DNA of 64,000 bases, taken from Usnea hakonensis (lineage: Eukaryota; Ascomycota; Lecanoromycetes; Lecanorales; Parmeliaceae). Numbering within the stretch: position 1 is the first letter of the stretch; each line of letters starts with the position of its first letter. Shown here piece by piece: positions 44,153 through 55,870 of this stretch. The stretch lies in NCBI GenBank assembly GCA_013423325.1, contig BLJB01000180.1, positions 124,001-188,000 of the forward strand, read 5' to 3'. Below the pieces are notes generated by a model. The model searched no databases. It saw only the letters and a list, made by a program, of their open reading frames with translations, and was not told the origin of the DNA. Made by a program: the position numbers and the translations under genes.

Positions 44153-47130
44153 TCACCCAGTCCTCCCCGTCTCCCACCCCATACTATCCATAATCTTCTC
44201 CCACCCAACATCCGGCGTCATGCCACTCAGACTCCCAGGAGTCATTCCGGTACCAGTCATTCCAGTGCCAGCCTCCCAGCTCGCTGGAATCTTAAACGGA
44301 TCTTCTTGTTGTTTTGCTGAGTGGCCCAGCCCTTGTTTGACGCTCTCTCCCGTAGGTGCGGATCCCGTCATGTAGTTGACCCCCCTGTCATTACCGGACG
44401 CAGTTTGGTCATCATCGTGTCCCTGCGATGGGGAATATGACGTGTTTGATGAGGACTGATAGTTGCTGCTGTTCGAGAACGGCGTTGGACCGCGGGAGCT
44501 AGAATGATCAGTCATTTCGGCATCAAGATGCTGGTTGTTCACATTGATGGCTGTCATATTGTCCATATCGGTAAATGTATTGAGGCCCGCCATCGTGGCA
44601 ATGTTGCCTTGATTCCAGTCATTGTTTGGAAAGATTTTGTCAAATTGCCGAGGGTTTGCGTCGGGCTCGTTTTGACTATCCTTCTGGGGCACACGGGAAT
44701 TGACATCGGCGTTGCGAAAGGCATAAGTCTGCTGAGCACGATTTTCTGTACGTGGTAACGGAACTTCTTTCTTGAGGTCCTGTCTCAAAAAGATATGGTC
44801 TCCAGGCACAGGCGCTCGAGATTCCCTGGGGGACTGACCATCCTCAGATGTCTCTGAGATTTGGAATATAGGAGAGCAGCGACCTGGTGCTTTGTTCGGG
44901 TCCTTGAATATTTTGTTTGGGTCCTTACATTGAGTTAGCGATAGCGAAAATGCAGGGTGATATGGAAAACGGGAAGCCCCTGGAAGACTACTTGAACATT
45001 ACTTACCAGCCCTTGCACCCATCGTGGGGAGAAATCCGGGTTTTGCAAAAAGTTGACCAAACCGTTCCCCGCAATGTCCGCGTTCAATTGTACCAAGAAT
45101 GATTGTGCTAGTGGGTTCATCCTCTGAATTGCGTGCATTGCGGCTAGGAGGAATTCTAGGGACTGTCCAACTTCTTGGTCATCTGGTCTCTTCTTGAGGT
45201 ACCCAACAAAGACGCGAGCGGCGACATAGAGGCAGAAAGCGATGAAAGGATTCATCTGGCTATTATGAGCAACGACGGCATCAAATGCGGTAAAGATGTT
45301 TCACTTACGCCTGCAACGTCTAGGTGACTGGCCAAACGCATCACACCAGCTATTTCCGCTGCTGCCAAAATGCAGCGGGTCCTGCTCTGCTCGATTACGG
45401 TCCTTGGTAGATTGTAGTTTTCTGCCTTTGTAATCGCTGCTTGGTGGTGGCATATCGTCGAAGTGTGGAGGGCGAAGTTCAGGAACACCACATTGGGGTT
45501 TCGGATACCTGATGGTAGCCGGAGACTTGAAGGGAGTTGAAGAGCTGTTTTAAGGAGATCGTTGTCCATGGCACGGTGTCGTTTCCAGAATTGCCCATTC
45601 ACGTCGTGTTCTTGTTGGTTGGGTTCCGGGCGATGAATGTGGAGAATATTAAGTCCAAAAAAATGGGTGGTGAGTACCATTCCGCCAAAAGCTGACAGCT
45701 GGGCAGTATGTTGAGGCTTCATAGCTTCGTCTAGCATTGGAGCAGTCTGGACTGTACCGCTTTCATATGCCTCCTCGCTGACTGGTAGAAAGGTCTTGAT
45801 CTGAGATGATGTCAGTATCAGGTGTGCCTTGGATATGATTTCTTCCAAGCAGGCTCACATCTCTTTCATCAATCATCATTGGCCAACCTGTACCGATAGA
45901 AGCAATTCGATCAGAACAATAAGCCATCCAAAACGTCCTTCTCCGTTCCTCAACTTCCGTCCAATCTTTTGGCGGTGGCAGGCACTGCTTTGTATCCAAG
46001 CCGACGCTGTCCACTTGATTCAGACCCATCATAGTAGACATTCGTGCCGCACGACCGACACTCATCCAAGCCCTTGGGAAGCACATCATCTTGAATTCGT
46101 AGGTGGCAATGAGAGTCCAAGTTTGCGCGTGCGCTAGCGAGACAAACGCTTCGCCTATGCCTTTCATCTCATCGAGCTCGATGTACTTTCGTGCTCTTCT
46201 GTAGAATATATCTTGATGGTGCATATACTTGTCGGTAATTGAGGCTGCGTGACACCACATAATGTATCGAAGGCAGATCGGTGGGCGCCTGTCAGGGGCT
46301 AGATTCATGGAAGCATGGTACCGGTATTTGTGGATCATTGGTAAGGATGGATGTACTTTTTCGAAATAGAGTTCTGTTCTTTGGTTCTATTAGCATACCC
46401 TGATGTAGGAAGGGTGAAATCGTACAATTCGTCAACTGCCTCCTGTGTGGGCATTGGTTCTTCCAAGCCGAGACCTATCATTTCCCAAGAAAAGCTATGG
46501 TCAAGGTTAAGATCGATCTGCGGCACATATTCTTGGTCTGGCATCAACATTGGGGCCATGTTCGGGTTAGGCAACATGACATTGTCGTTGGTCGGCATGG
46601 AATCAAAGGGACCACCGAGTATTGGTTGCTGCATTGCTCCTTGCACACCCATGGAGCCTCCAAGTTCGAACATGTCTTCTGGAATAGCCTGCTGACTGGA
46701 CGCGCTCGCTTTCTCCGACCTCTTGTTACCTTGAGTCTTGAGCTTTCCCTCCACTTGCGCTACAGAGAACAGAATCCATTAGCTCAAACAATCAGAGTCA
46801 AGAGCAGAAGCCGTACGAACCCAGACGTGCTTCCAGATCTTTGACATATCCTCTTTTCGGTCCACTCTTTCGCCGCACTTCATCATAGGCACAATTATGT
46901 CCGAGTCTAGCACATGTCGCGCATTTTGGCTTATTTCCATCACACTTGAGCTTCCTCTTTCTGCAAATTACGCATGCAATACGCTTTGATTTGGCCATTC
47001 CGGCATCTTCGCCGGTGGCATCGGTGCCATTTTGATCCTGAGGACTAACAGAATCTTGTGATTCCAACTGCGGCTGCCTAGAGAGATCGTTGAAGTAGCC
47101 GTCATCATTTCGGATCGCATCAAAGGACAT
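44153..47130 (-). CDS. Zn2Cys6 transcription factor with fungal-TF middle domain
   Basis: Nuclear DNA-binding regulator of 891 residues in six exons: 46821-47130, 46426-46759, 45859-46378, 45309-45800, 45007-45255 and 44153-44923. The cluster has C53, C56, C63, C70, C73 and C80 in CVICRKRKLKCDGNKPKC-type spacing, followed by the linker SGPKRGYVKDLEARL, with a coiled segment after. The fungal-specific domain starts near ELYFEKVHPSLPMIHKYRYH and includes RAARMSTMMGLNQ, EVEERRRTFWMAYCSDRI and MNPFIAFCLYVAARVF. The C-terminal 250 residues are Asn/Ser/Gln-rich with Gly-Met-Thr-Gly repeats and are probably an activation region. Introns are 61, 47, 58, 53 and 83 nt. Target genes cannot be read from sequence. 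Confidence 0.92.
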
Positions 47131-47717
47131 TTTCAGATAGCAATAGGTAGAACCAACAGGCTCAGAAGACGGAGTAGCGATCGCTGGTAATTGGCTATGG
47201 ACAGTGTTGGAAGTGTGGACACAGGGAAATGTCCAACATTATTATTTATCTGTTGAAGTCGCTGATAGATTGATTACCTGTGATCCCGCGCAAGCCACGA
47301 TGCCAAAATCAGCCCTAAGTACGGTAATCGGCAAGATTGCACTTAAGGTAAGGCTGTGGAGTAACGATAGTAATGCGAATACGAAAGCTACCTACTTCTT
47401 TCAGCTTTACAGGGTCCCATTATGCGGCATCAATACTGCTTCTCATAGTTGCTTGACGGAATCTATAGATATTCACCACCTTTACACTTTCCTTCACCTG
47501 TGCGGGTACGAGGCTGCAGGAAACAATGGGAGGTTCTATCTACAACATGGCGGTCAGATCGAATTTCCTTGTCTCGATCGTTTGATGATAATCTGTTCTT
47601 AAAGAACGCCTGGACTTCATGGACCGACCAGGATTGTCTTCCGTAGCCGCAGGAGTCCGTCCCTGGATCTTTTACGTGCTTAGCCCTGTTCCTTCGTTTC
47701 TGCTTCGTATACAGTAA
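47131..47717. other. Intergenic DNA
   Basis: About 590 bases upstream of the Zn2Cys6 gene and downstream of the TyrRS gene. A 132-codon plus-strand frame (47,204-47,602) is open without a domain. No gene is supported. Confidence 0.4.
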
Positions 47718-49213
47718 TCAAGGTTTAGTTAGGCCAGTGACCAAGTGTTCCTCGTGCTTCTTCTGCTCCTCTACTTTTTCATCAGGTTTGACTTGATCTC
47801 TAACAATGCCAGGGAATCTGTCCCCTAGCTTTTTCTCCTTTTTCGGCTTCTTCTTCACTTCTAGCGGTGGATAAGCATTCTGTTCTACCTCTTGCCATTC
47901 TTTGGACGCCTTGAATTCTGCTTGTATTGGTTCAAGGAGCGCATTGAGTGCTTCGGTCACCCCCGACTTGAGCAGCTGTGGTGTGAGCTATCATACGGTC
48001 AGCTTAGTGCATTAGTGACGCACAGATACCAATGCCGAGAAACGTCGCATTGACTTTGAGACTCCGTAATTCAAGACCAAGGACTTACTGTATCGGCAGA
48101 GTAGTCCTCCTTCAGCGTCTCGATGTTATCATAAGTCAAGGGTTCTCCCTCTCGCCGCTCCACCACGAACGTGCCTCTATCTTTGGTCTTCAAAGCGCTC
48201 ACTGGCAATAAGACGTACTCCACGAAACTGATTAGACCATTGCCATTCACTTCTTTTGGCACGGCAAATGCTTTCTTCAGCTTCTTCTTTACAGCCTCTG
48301 GCGTGTCTAGTATATCTATCTTCGAATCTGGATCAGATGCTGACATCTTACCTCCTGCAAGGCCGGGCACCTATACTCATATGAGCCATTGGACACAGTC
48401 GGAGCTTTGGCGCCTACCATTGGGTTCATCATATGTGCTCGCTCGTTGTAATTGATCCGAGGAAGCTGCTCTGCGGCCATTGTGAAGATCTTTCGTTGAT
48501 CCACTCCGCCAAATTGTGCGTCCACGTCCAAGTATTGCTCGTCCAAGGCCTGCATTAGAGGGTATATGAGACCGCTCAAGGGTGCATTATCCATCTGCTT
48601 CACGACCTCCGCACCTGCCTTTTTTGCGTCGTGTTCCGTCACTACCGAGCTTAATTTATATAAGTCCATGGTATAATTGCTCGTAGTTTGATGGCTGCTA
48701 CCCATGACAAATTCCAATTGATCTATGGGAACATTGATTGCTTTGAGGAGAGCAGTGATCACAAATTTGTAGTATTTGGCGCGCTCTTTGACTAGTTCGA
48801 TGGGAGCTTTGAGAGCGTCAAGGAAGGCGTGGATGTCGGCGAGAAGTATTTTGACTTTGCAGCCAGCGCGAAGAAAGTGAGCGAGTTTGACCTATCATTA
48901 TTGTCAGTACGAGGCCGCTAGTGTGTCTCTTGTGTGGTACTTACCATGGGCACGAAGTAGGCGCAGTGAGGTCTGGCAAGTCAGAGATTGGGCTACGATG
49001 TGAAACATGGCTGTGCGTACCGGCCAGTGGTCGCCGTGCCTAACAAAGTCAGCGATTGCATGACCATTATTTGTCGAAATTCGCCATACCCCAGTAGATC
49101 TTCAGTGGTCTGTCTTCTTTGAGAACGATCTGTTCTATAATGTCAGGCTTCAAGATTTCCTGCAGATTCTGATGGATCAGCTTGAGCCTGTCCTCCCGGC
49201 TCAACTCTGCCAT
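47718..49213 (-). CDS. Cytosolic tyrosyl-tRNA synthetase
   Basis: Charges tRNA-Tyr. Six exons on minus: 49090-49213, 49021-49039, 48945-48972, 48418-48891, 48089-48370 and 47718-47987, giving 398 residues, typical of eukaryotic TyrRS without the human C-terminal domain. Exons 2 and 3 are only 19 and 28 nt and together encode [15 protein letters not shown], which carries the HIGH-equivalent motif (GRPHCAY). [19 protein letters not shown] is in exon 4. The KMSKS-equivalent is [14 protein letters not shown] at the start of exon 5. The C-terminal end is Lys-rich ([10 protein letters not shown]), as in fungal enzymes that use it for tRNA binding. Introns are 50, 48, 53, 47 and 101 nt. Identity is very secure. 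Confidence 0.96.
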
Positions 49214-49448
49214 TTTCGAATGATTGTGGGTGGTTGACGCTACTTCTGCATCTACAACGGTCTCCTATGACTGTTTACCTGCCTTACTTAGAGAGCCTTT
49301 ATTAAGCCGAGGTTTACCCATCGGAGATCGGGCATTGCCCTTAGTGCCCGTGCCAAGAAATGACTCGCATCGCGAGTTTGCACGACATCGAACTTCGTTG
49401 GGAAAAAGTGTAGAATTAAGATCTTTTCACTCTCTCGAGTCATTTGCC
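49214..49448. promoter_or_regulatory. Bidirectional promoter of TyrRS and Prp31 genes
   Basis: Only 235 bases lie between the two start codons, so two housekeeping genes share one compact promoter. A short inverted pair ACTCGCATCGCGAGTT occurs at about 49,371-49,379. I name no factor-binding site. Confidence 0.5.
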
Positions 49449-51354
49449 ATGTCTACTCTAGCTGACGAGCTGCTAAATGATTTTGAGGACTCAGGTTCTG
49501 AAGGCGAGGATGAACAGCAGAACAGATTCCTCCAAGATGACGCGACACCGCCTGCTACTAATGGCCGAGCTAAAGCTCCTGAAGGGTCTATGGTCTTGGA
49601 TGGAGACGAAGAAGATGTGAGCGAAGATGAAGAAGCAGCCCTTGGAGGCGCAAGCGCGAACGGTGCCGCCGCAGATGTCGAAGATGAGGAAGAAGCCAAG
49701 GCCAAAGTTGAGAAAATGCAGCTTGGGGGAGTCAATGATGTGCGAAGTGTTGCTGGTCTTATGAACACCTTGGAGCCAGTCTTACAGGTATGGGCCATTT
49801 CTTTGATACTTCTGCCTTATGATTAGACCAACGTTTACATCTTGCGTGGACAGCCCTGACGTTTACCGTCACCTCCAGAAAATCTCCCACTATCAAAATC
49901 TGCCACCCGGGCAGCAGACCACATTTGTTGGCTCGATCGAAGACAATCCCGAGTACCACCTTCTCACACAATCCAATACACTTTCTACATCAATAGACAA
50001 TGAGATTATACTTGTGCACAAGTACATTCGCGATCATTATTCAACCCGCTTCCCCGAATTGGAGACCCTTGTCACAAACCCTCTTGACTACGCGAAGTCT
50101 GTCGCAATTATAGGCAACGGACCCATGGATAATATCAAGGAGCTCGCTCAGAAGACCAACAACCTCCTTAGCGCATCGTTAAAGTCGATTTTGGATGGAC
50201 CTTCACTCATGGTCGTAACCGTCGAGGCTACCACGTCGAGAGGACGAGAACTAACAGAGGCAGAGCTGCAAAGGGTCATGAGAGCGTGCGAGATGACCCT
50301 TTCATTGGATCGAGCAAAGAAAGTACTAACCGAATACGTTCAATCACGGATGAACCTATTTGCACCAAATCTCACAGCTTTGATCGGCTCTCTCACTGCA
50401 GCACAGTTGCTCAACTTTGCCGGTGGATTGACTGGCCTTGCGAAAACTCCAGCTTGCAATCTACCTCCTCTCGGTTCGAAGAAGCAATCACAGACCGGCT
50501 TTGCGACTAATGTTGGCGTACGGCAGCAAGGCTTCCTCTACCATTCTCCCATAATCAAAGGCATTCCTAACGACCTCAAGCGCCAGGCCATGCGGATAGT
50601 AGCTGCGAAAGTCGTTCTTGCGGCTCGTGTGGACCGTGTTCACAGCAGCCCTGACGGCTCCAGTGGCGAACAATTGAAATCGGACTGTCTAGACCGCCTC
50701 GAAAAACTTATAGAACCCCCTCCTAACAAAGGGCCTCGAGCTCTACCTGCTCCTGATGACAAGCCGTCCAGAAAACGTGGTGGTCGACGTGCGCGCAAAG
50801 CCAAAGAAGCAACCGCAATGACTGACCTTCGCAAAGCGCAGAACAGGATGGCCTTTGGCAAGGAAGAGAAAGAAGTGGGTTATGCAGAGACCACGAAAGG
50901 TCTCGGTATGATTGGCCAGGCGAATGAGGGTCGCATTCGCTCTCAGCAAGTTGATCAGCGCACGAAAGCCAAGCTTAGCAAGAGCAACAAGGGCTGGGGA
51001 GCTGCAACGCCTCTTGGATCAGGTACCGCAACCTCCCTTCGCGGGTTTGGACAATCTGGAGGCAATAGCTTTGCACAGCACGGCTTGCGCACAACGGGTG
51101 TTGGGGCTGGCATGAGTGGGACGGCGAGTAGCATTGCTTTTACACCCGTACAAGGACTGGAGCTTGTAGATCCTAAGATGCAGGCTGAGCGAAAGAGGAA
51201 GCTAGATCAGGATGACGATCGGTGGTTCAAGGGCGGCACTTTTACCCAGATCGGGGGTGCTACTACGTCTATTACGAACGGGGGTGTAACGGATAGTGGA
51301 GGATTCAAAGTACCTGGGCTGCCAGTCAAAAAGATGGCGAAAAAGGAAGGTTAA
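49449..51354 (+). CDS. prp31: U4/U6 snRNP protein Prp31, one exon junction out of phase
   Basis: Spliceosomal Nop-domain protein that bridges U4 snRNA and the U5-containing tri-snRNP. Exon 1 (49449-49787) encodes an acidic N-terminus ending in RSVAGLMNTLEPVLQ. The rest runs DVYRHLQKISHYQNLPPGQQ, NPLDYAKSVAIIGNGPMDNI, the Nop region SLMVVTVEATTSRGRELTEA and KTPACNLPPLGSKK, and a basic RKRGGRRARKAKEATAMTDL, ending with KVPGLPVKKMAKKEG. The donor GTATGG at 49788 is in phase 0, but both plausible acceptors (AG at 49,834-49,835 and 49,852-49,853) need phase 2. A one-base sequence error or slip near the junction is the simplest explanation, because the gene is essential in yeasts. Total length would be about 610-620 residues. 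Confidence 0.9.
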
Positions 51355-51582
51355 TTCCTTTCACACTGTAACAAAATGAAGTAAGTGGCGTTTTGAAATG
51401 GCGGCATAGCGCAAAGGGAACTCGGCTCTCCTGGCGATGCGATTCACCTATGACGAGTGGTAGTGCGGTTTTCATGTGAAATTGCTTTGGTGTTGATATG
51501 CATATAGTTCACATATCATGACCCCGTTCCCTGCCGCTATGATTTCCATTGCATGTCGCAAAGACCTCAAGAGCTGTAAATG
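51355..51582. terminator. Shared 3' region of convergent genes
   Basis: Roughly 230 bases between the Prp31 stop and the next minus-strand gene. It must hold both 3' ends. I see no obvious poly(A) signal consensus. Confidence 0.3.
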
Positions 51583-52145
51583 TCAGTGAGTAGAGAAAGC
51601 CGCCCGAGACATCAACGCGCTAATGCAAGCCTCCCAACCCATGTCCAACTCATTCAAAGATCCAGCGTTGCCAGGAACTCTGCGTTGAACATAACCCTCT
51701 ATTCCAAGCGAGCTTGACTCAATTGATAAGACAACGACGTACAGCATCTTACCATCATCTTGAGGAAGTTTCACCCGCCGCAGTGCTCTGAAAATCTCCT
51801 CCGCCTTCGCCCTTCTCCGTCTCCATATCAGAAAAGAGGAAACTCCCACCCCGTCCCCGCCGTCCCCAATCCAAAAATCGACGACCCCGGCAAATCGAGT
51901 AAGAACTTGAGCAGCAGCACGGAAACTTGGTCCTTCTTCGTCGATGTCACATCTTGAGAGGCGATGGCGTCGTGGCGGGCGTGTTCGCTCTCGTTTCTGG
52001 CGGTGGCGGAAAAGGCTTTCGATAGTCTTCTGGAACCCTTCTTGATCTGGAGGGGGTGCGGGTAGGTGTAGGCGGTAGTGTTGTTGTATGGGTCAGGGGG
52101 GTCGATGAGGGGTCGGGCCGGGGGGTAGTGGTATGGTAGGGACAT
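51583..52145 (-). CDS. Small basic protein gene, frame broken at a G-run
   Basis: From ATG 52145 the frame reads MSLPYHYPPARPLIDPPDPY, then LQIKKGSRRLSKAFSATARN and VSVLLLKFLLDLPG, but after FGLGTAGTGWEF it closes at 51828. In the next frame, overlapping the G-rich stretch at about 51,845-51,880, the protein-like text VGVSSFLIWRRRRAKAEEIF and RALRRVKLPQDDG continues at once, up to a GTAAGA donor. A single-base gain or loss in one of the G runs would merge the two. The whole would be a small basic protein of about 150 residues. I recall similar short fungal proteins ending in ALRRVKLP, but no function. Confidence 0.5.
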
Positions 52146-53231
52146 TTTGGCTATTTGCTGGGGCTGGTTTCGTAGGCTCTGGGTTGGGAAAGGGAGGGGT
52201 TAGTGGAAATTTTTGGCATGGGGACGGATGGGTTGAGAGGGTGGGTGGTAAGGTGATGGGGGTATGCTGACCTGGTGAAGGAATAGTGGGCTTGAGGATC
52301 AAAATTGGAGAAGGGAGGTTGTCGGCTTTTATGTGCGGCAACACTTGCTACTTTGCTACTTCAATCTACGAATGAGAACGCCGCACTCGCGTTGCCTTTC
52401 CCAACGAGAAGAAACGGGAAAGTTTGGGGTCACGCGATGCAAAAATTTGGGGGGAGGGAGATTTGTTTCATCACAATCGTCTGTGCTGATAGGGTCCAGG
52501 GTTGCGGGACGGCTGGGCAAGGTAGGTAAATGTGATTGAGTGAGGCGGATGGATAAGGCAAGCTTACGTTCGAAGCGACCGTGCGCCCGGAGATGAAGGG
52601 TCGAAATACGCTGCTTGTTTATTTCTTTTCCGCGGGGACGTTTCCGAGGAAGAGAGATGAACTGGCGCAGAAAGAGAGAGGACGGTAGAAAACGGCGGAG
52701 GGACGCGTGTATGCGGTGGGGGATTGAATCAGGAGTTCAATGTATTGATATTGTCTCAATGTGCTGCTTTGCGGAAATGGCTTGCGGAAGTATGCCGTTG
52801 GAAGAAGGGCTGGGATGCAGGGTGACGTCGGGTTTCGGGGTGTGCAGGCTGCGGATTGGACAGTGGAGTGGGATTGGGGGGTGTCAGATTGGGGGGTAAG
52901 GTTGAATGACGGACTTGGCATGAGGACGTGTTTTCACTGATTGGAAACAAGAGGGTGTGAGCCTGCTGTCTCCCGCTTTTATTGAGATGTTATCTCTTTG
53001 TGGGCAGGCTGAAGCTCTTAGGATACAGTATTGTGCTTGATTATACCGAAAATTCGGCACTGTGAATTGCACATTAGGGATAGCGTTATTGATTTCAAGG
53101 CACCCCATGACCGTACCCAGCGCTAACGACAGTCTCCGGGAGGTATGATCATTCTGCACGCGAAGCATGCTTCCCAAGATTGAGGCTAGTATAGGACATC
53201 CACTATTTCCGGCTCTCTAGAAATGCTTCGC
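52146..53231. other. Intergenic DNA, about 1.1 kb
   Basis: Strongly G-rich in parts on plus (52,150-52,300 and 52,620-52,900), with open but low-complexity frames. I support no gene. Confidence 0.4.
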
Positions 53232-53810
53232 TCATGTACCGAGCCAAAGAATTCCTGATATCGCTCGCATGGCCTCCATTAGCGCAAGAAACGCCTCGGC
53301 CGGCATCGGCTCCCCTTTCTCATAACCAGCATCGATATCCTCATAAGCTGAAAGTTCACCTGGCTCTTTCTTCTTGGAAACCTTTAGAAGGTACGTATCG
53401 CTCGGGAACGTTTCCTCGTCCCATGGATGCGGAAGCAGTTGTCCCTTCTTATCTCTAGGGGCCATGAACAAGAAGTGAAAGTCAGACATCTGGAACACAG
53501 AGAACTTTCCCCAGGTGGTGGCGTTCCATTGATGAAGGTAGGAACCGGGTCGGGATTCGTTGTGGGACGAGTGGACGATTGGCTCGTCATTCACGAATTC
53601 GAAAGAGTCTATGCGCGAGGGACCTTTGGAAAAAGCTAGAGCATTGAAAAGGGGGGGCATCGACATTTGATATTGAGCTGTCAGATCCTTTGGTTCGGTT
53701 TGAATAGAGGCTGGGGAAAATGATATCTGAGGACGATGATTCACACTGCCGGAAGCAGATCCGAGTGATTGTGTCTGTAGTGCAGTCTCTGAAGGAGTAT
53801 TCGATGACAT
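53232..53810 (-). CDS. Uncharacterised family protein, copy A (divergent)
   Basis: A single-exon frame of 192 residues. The first 60 residues are Ser/Gln-rich and polar. The later part follows the same order of elements as the two genes beside it: a variable region with SSHNESRPGSYLHQW, then FSVFQMSDFHFLFMAP (compare MHLFYTLS in copy B), DTYLLKVSKKKEPGE (compare DVFILKVSD) and a C-terminal helix EAFLALMEAMRAIS. The resemblance to B and C is weak but consistent in order and spacing. There is no signal peptide or membrane segment. Function is unknown. Confidence 0.65.
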   Translation of the reverse strand: MSSNTPSETALQTQSLGSASGSVNHRPQISFSPASIQTEPKDLTAQYQMSMPPLFNALAFSKGPSRIDSFEFVNDEPIVHSSHNESRPGSYLHQWNATTWGKFSVFQMSDFHFLFMAPRDKKGQLLPHPWDEETFPSDTYLLKVSKKKEPGELSAYEDIDAGYEKGEPMPAEAFLALMEAMRAISGILWLGT

Positions 53811-54531
53811 TATTGTTGTAGGTGAGTTTTGTATGGTATCTGAAAGGATAGGAAAGATTTGTATGTCTCTACGAAAAAGTCGGAAAAAAATTTGTTCTTA
53901 TAGGTAGAAAATGGTCGCCCGAAAGGCGGCGGACAAGGCCGAAACCTGGCCTGAGCTGAGCCCCAGTGGAGGGTGCCTGATTTGTTTCAGCACAAGTTTC
54001 GGTTTCAACTTTTATGTCTTCTCGATTGGTAGGCTGGAGATCAGGGGTAAAGGTCAAGTTCAAGGGAGAGAGAATGAAACAGAGCTCTAAAAACAGATGA
54101 TAGCTCCGACGGCAATTGTTCCTGTTATGAGGCATACTGGGGGTGGTCATGATTTCACTAATATTGCCAGTCAGAGGGGGCCCTGAGGGGTATTGGGGGA
54201 TGGAATTTTGGGGGGTGAAGCACTTGCAGGAGAGTGTGATGGAGACTGGAATTCACAGGCATACTGCTCTAAGTTTTGGTTTAATAACTCAAAGGTATAA
54301 TATTCCTTGGGTGTTCCTAGAGCCAACAGCCCGCCTACCTTGCCAGATACGCCTCCTGCAATATTGGATATCTCCAGAAGTGTGGTCTCATGTTTAGATG
54401 GAACTTACGTAGGACGGATGGCTGGGCCAGAAAGTAAGGTAAGCCGATGTGGCGACCCGCAAGATAGGCATGCTAAATTGAATAGGAAATACAATATCTA
54501 TTATTCAAGACGTCCCGCGTCCCACCTCGAT
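53811..54531. other. Intergenic DNA between family copies A and B
   Basis: About 720 bases. No supported gene. It should hold the promoter of copy A and the 3' end of copy B. Confidence 0.4.
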
Positions 54532-55160
54532 TCAATTATCTGAACGCCGCCCGATATCATCAATACGTTCTTGTGTCTGGACAGCAAGCTTTTGTAAAAG
54601 TTCATCCACTACATTCCGCACCACATCATCCTTCTCAACATCCACATAAAAATTCAAACCATCCTTGTCCATGCTATCTGAAACCTTGAGAATGAATACA
54701 TCACCCCACACCAGATCATCGACCTTAAGATTCCGATTCATTCCGTTTTCAGAGAGCGTATAGAAGAGGTGCATTTTGCCAGCCCCGACAACGCAGCGTT
54801 TCTCCCAGGCTCCTTGGTCCCAGAGGCCGCTGTGATACGTGTCTGGTAACAATGTGATATTTGGCTGGCTGGCGGACTCGTTATAGTGGTACACCGTGGA
54901 GGAGGCACTGGCGGTTCGGAAGATATCTTGGTGGTGTTGGTCGGCTGGATATAAAGCGGATCTGATTTCAGTCTCTATGAGTGGTAGGGCTGTACGGTAG
55001 GGATCTCCATGGGCCGGGATAACGTAGACTATGACGGACGGGGGTGGGGGAGGAGATTTCGATCTGAAGGGGTTTTTGGGTACTAAGAGAATTAGTAGGT
55101 GGTGTACAAAAAGTGGTGAGGAAATGGCTTACAGGTGAATTCGAAGTGCCAAGATGACAT
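54532..55160 (-). CDS. Uncharacterised family protein, copy B
   Basis: Two exons: a tiny first exon 55133-55160 (28 nt, MSSWHFEFT), a 50-nt intron, then 54532-55082, giving 192 residues. Exon 2 begins LPKNPFRSKSPPPPPSVIVY, then LPLIETEIRSALYP, STVYHYNESASQPNI, LLPDTYHSGLWDQGAW, MHLFYTLSENG, WGDVFILKVSDSMDKDGLNF and YVDVEKDDVVRNVVDELLQK. Copy C shares every one of these blocks and the same gene structure. There is no signal peptide. The mix of alternating hydrophobic and polar strands suggests a soluble beta-rich domain with a C-terminal helix. I do not recognise the family. Confidence 0.75.
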
Positions 55161-55870
55161 GGTCGGTATCTTTTAATGATGCTGCGTTGCGAATTCTCTA
55201 GTCGACTAGAGAGTGAAAGGCTTGATAAAATTGTTGATGACGTCTAGGACGGTGAATTGTCTCTTTTGTTTGATGCGAAGTAGGGCTAGAAGGCAAAAAG
55301 TATTCCAGTTACAGAGATTGGAAAAAGGAATTTGTGCCGCCTTGAAAAATGTGTTTAGGTCCGGGCGCCTGCTGAAACCGAGCAAGGCTGATGGGTTTCA
55401 GCGATAAGAATGCCCTAGGGCTCCGTTTCCAGAATACGGGTTTATGAGGATTCGAGGAAGTGTGATGCCCTCCCGTTTTCAAGTAGGTATGATATCTACT
55501 GTTGAATACACCCACTGCAGCCCCATGTCTAGACGCGAATGCACCAGCCCTTATCCTCACTTCCCATCGCCATCTTTGATATGGCCGAAATCGAAATTTC
55601 CTTTCTCATGAGAAGGTGGGGGGATTGGGAATTCAGGATGCGTATATGAGATACAGGGCTGGACGAGTGTGGGGGTTTTTTTTATAGGGACTGGTGCTTG
55701 AGCGGAGGGGAAGGGAAGGAGTGGATTGGATCGAGGGCTGGTGGGGTGGAGTGGGGTGGGATCAGGCATATGCGAGAGGGTGTGACATTCTATGGTTGGA
55801 TATCAGGTATTGTAATACTCAGACCATGATTGCTACGGACTTCTGTATGGCGGCCTGCACGATCGCCATG
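55161..55870. other. Intergenic DNA between family copies B and C
   Basis: About 710 bases. No supported gene. It should carry the copy B promoter. Confidence 0.4.
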
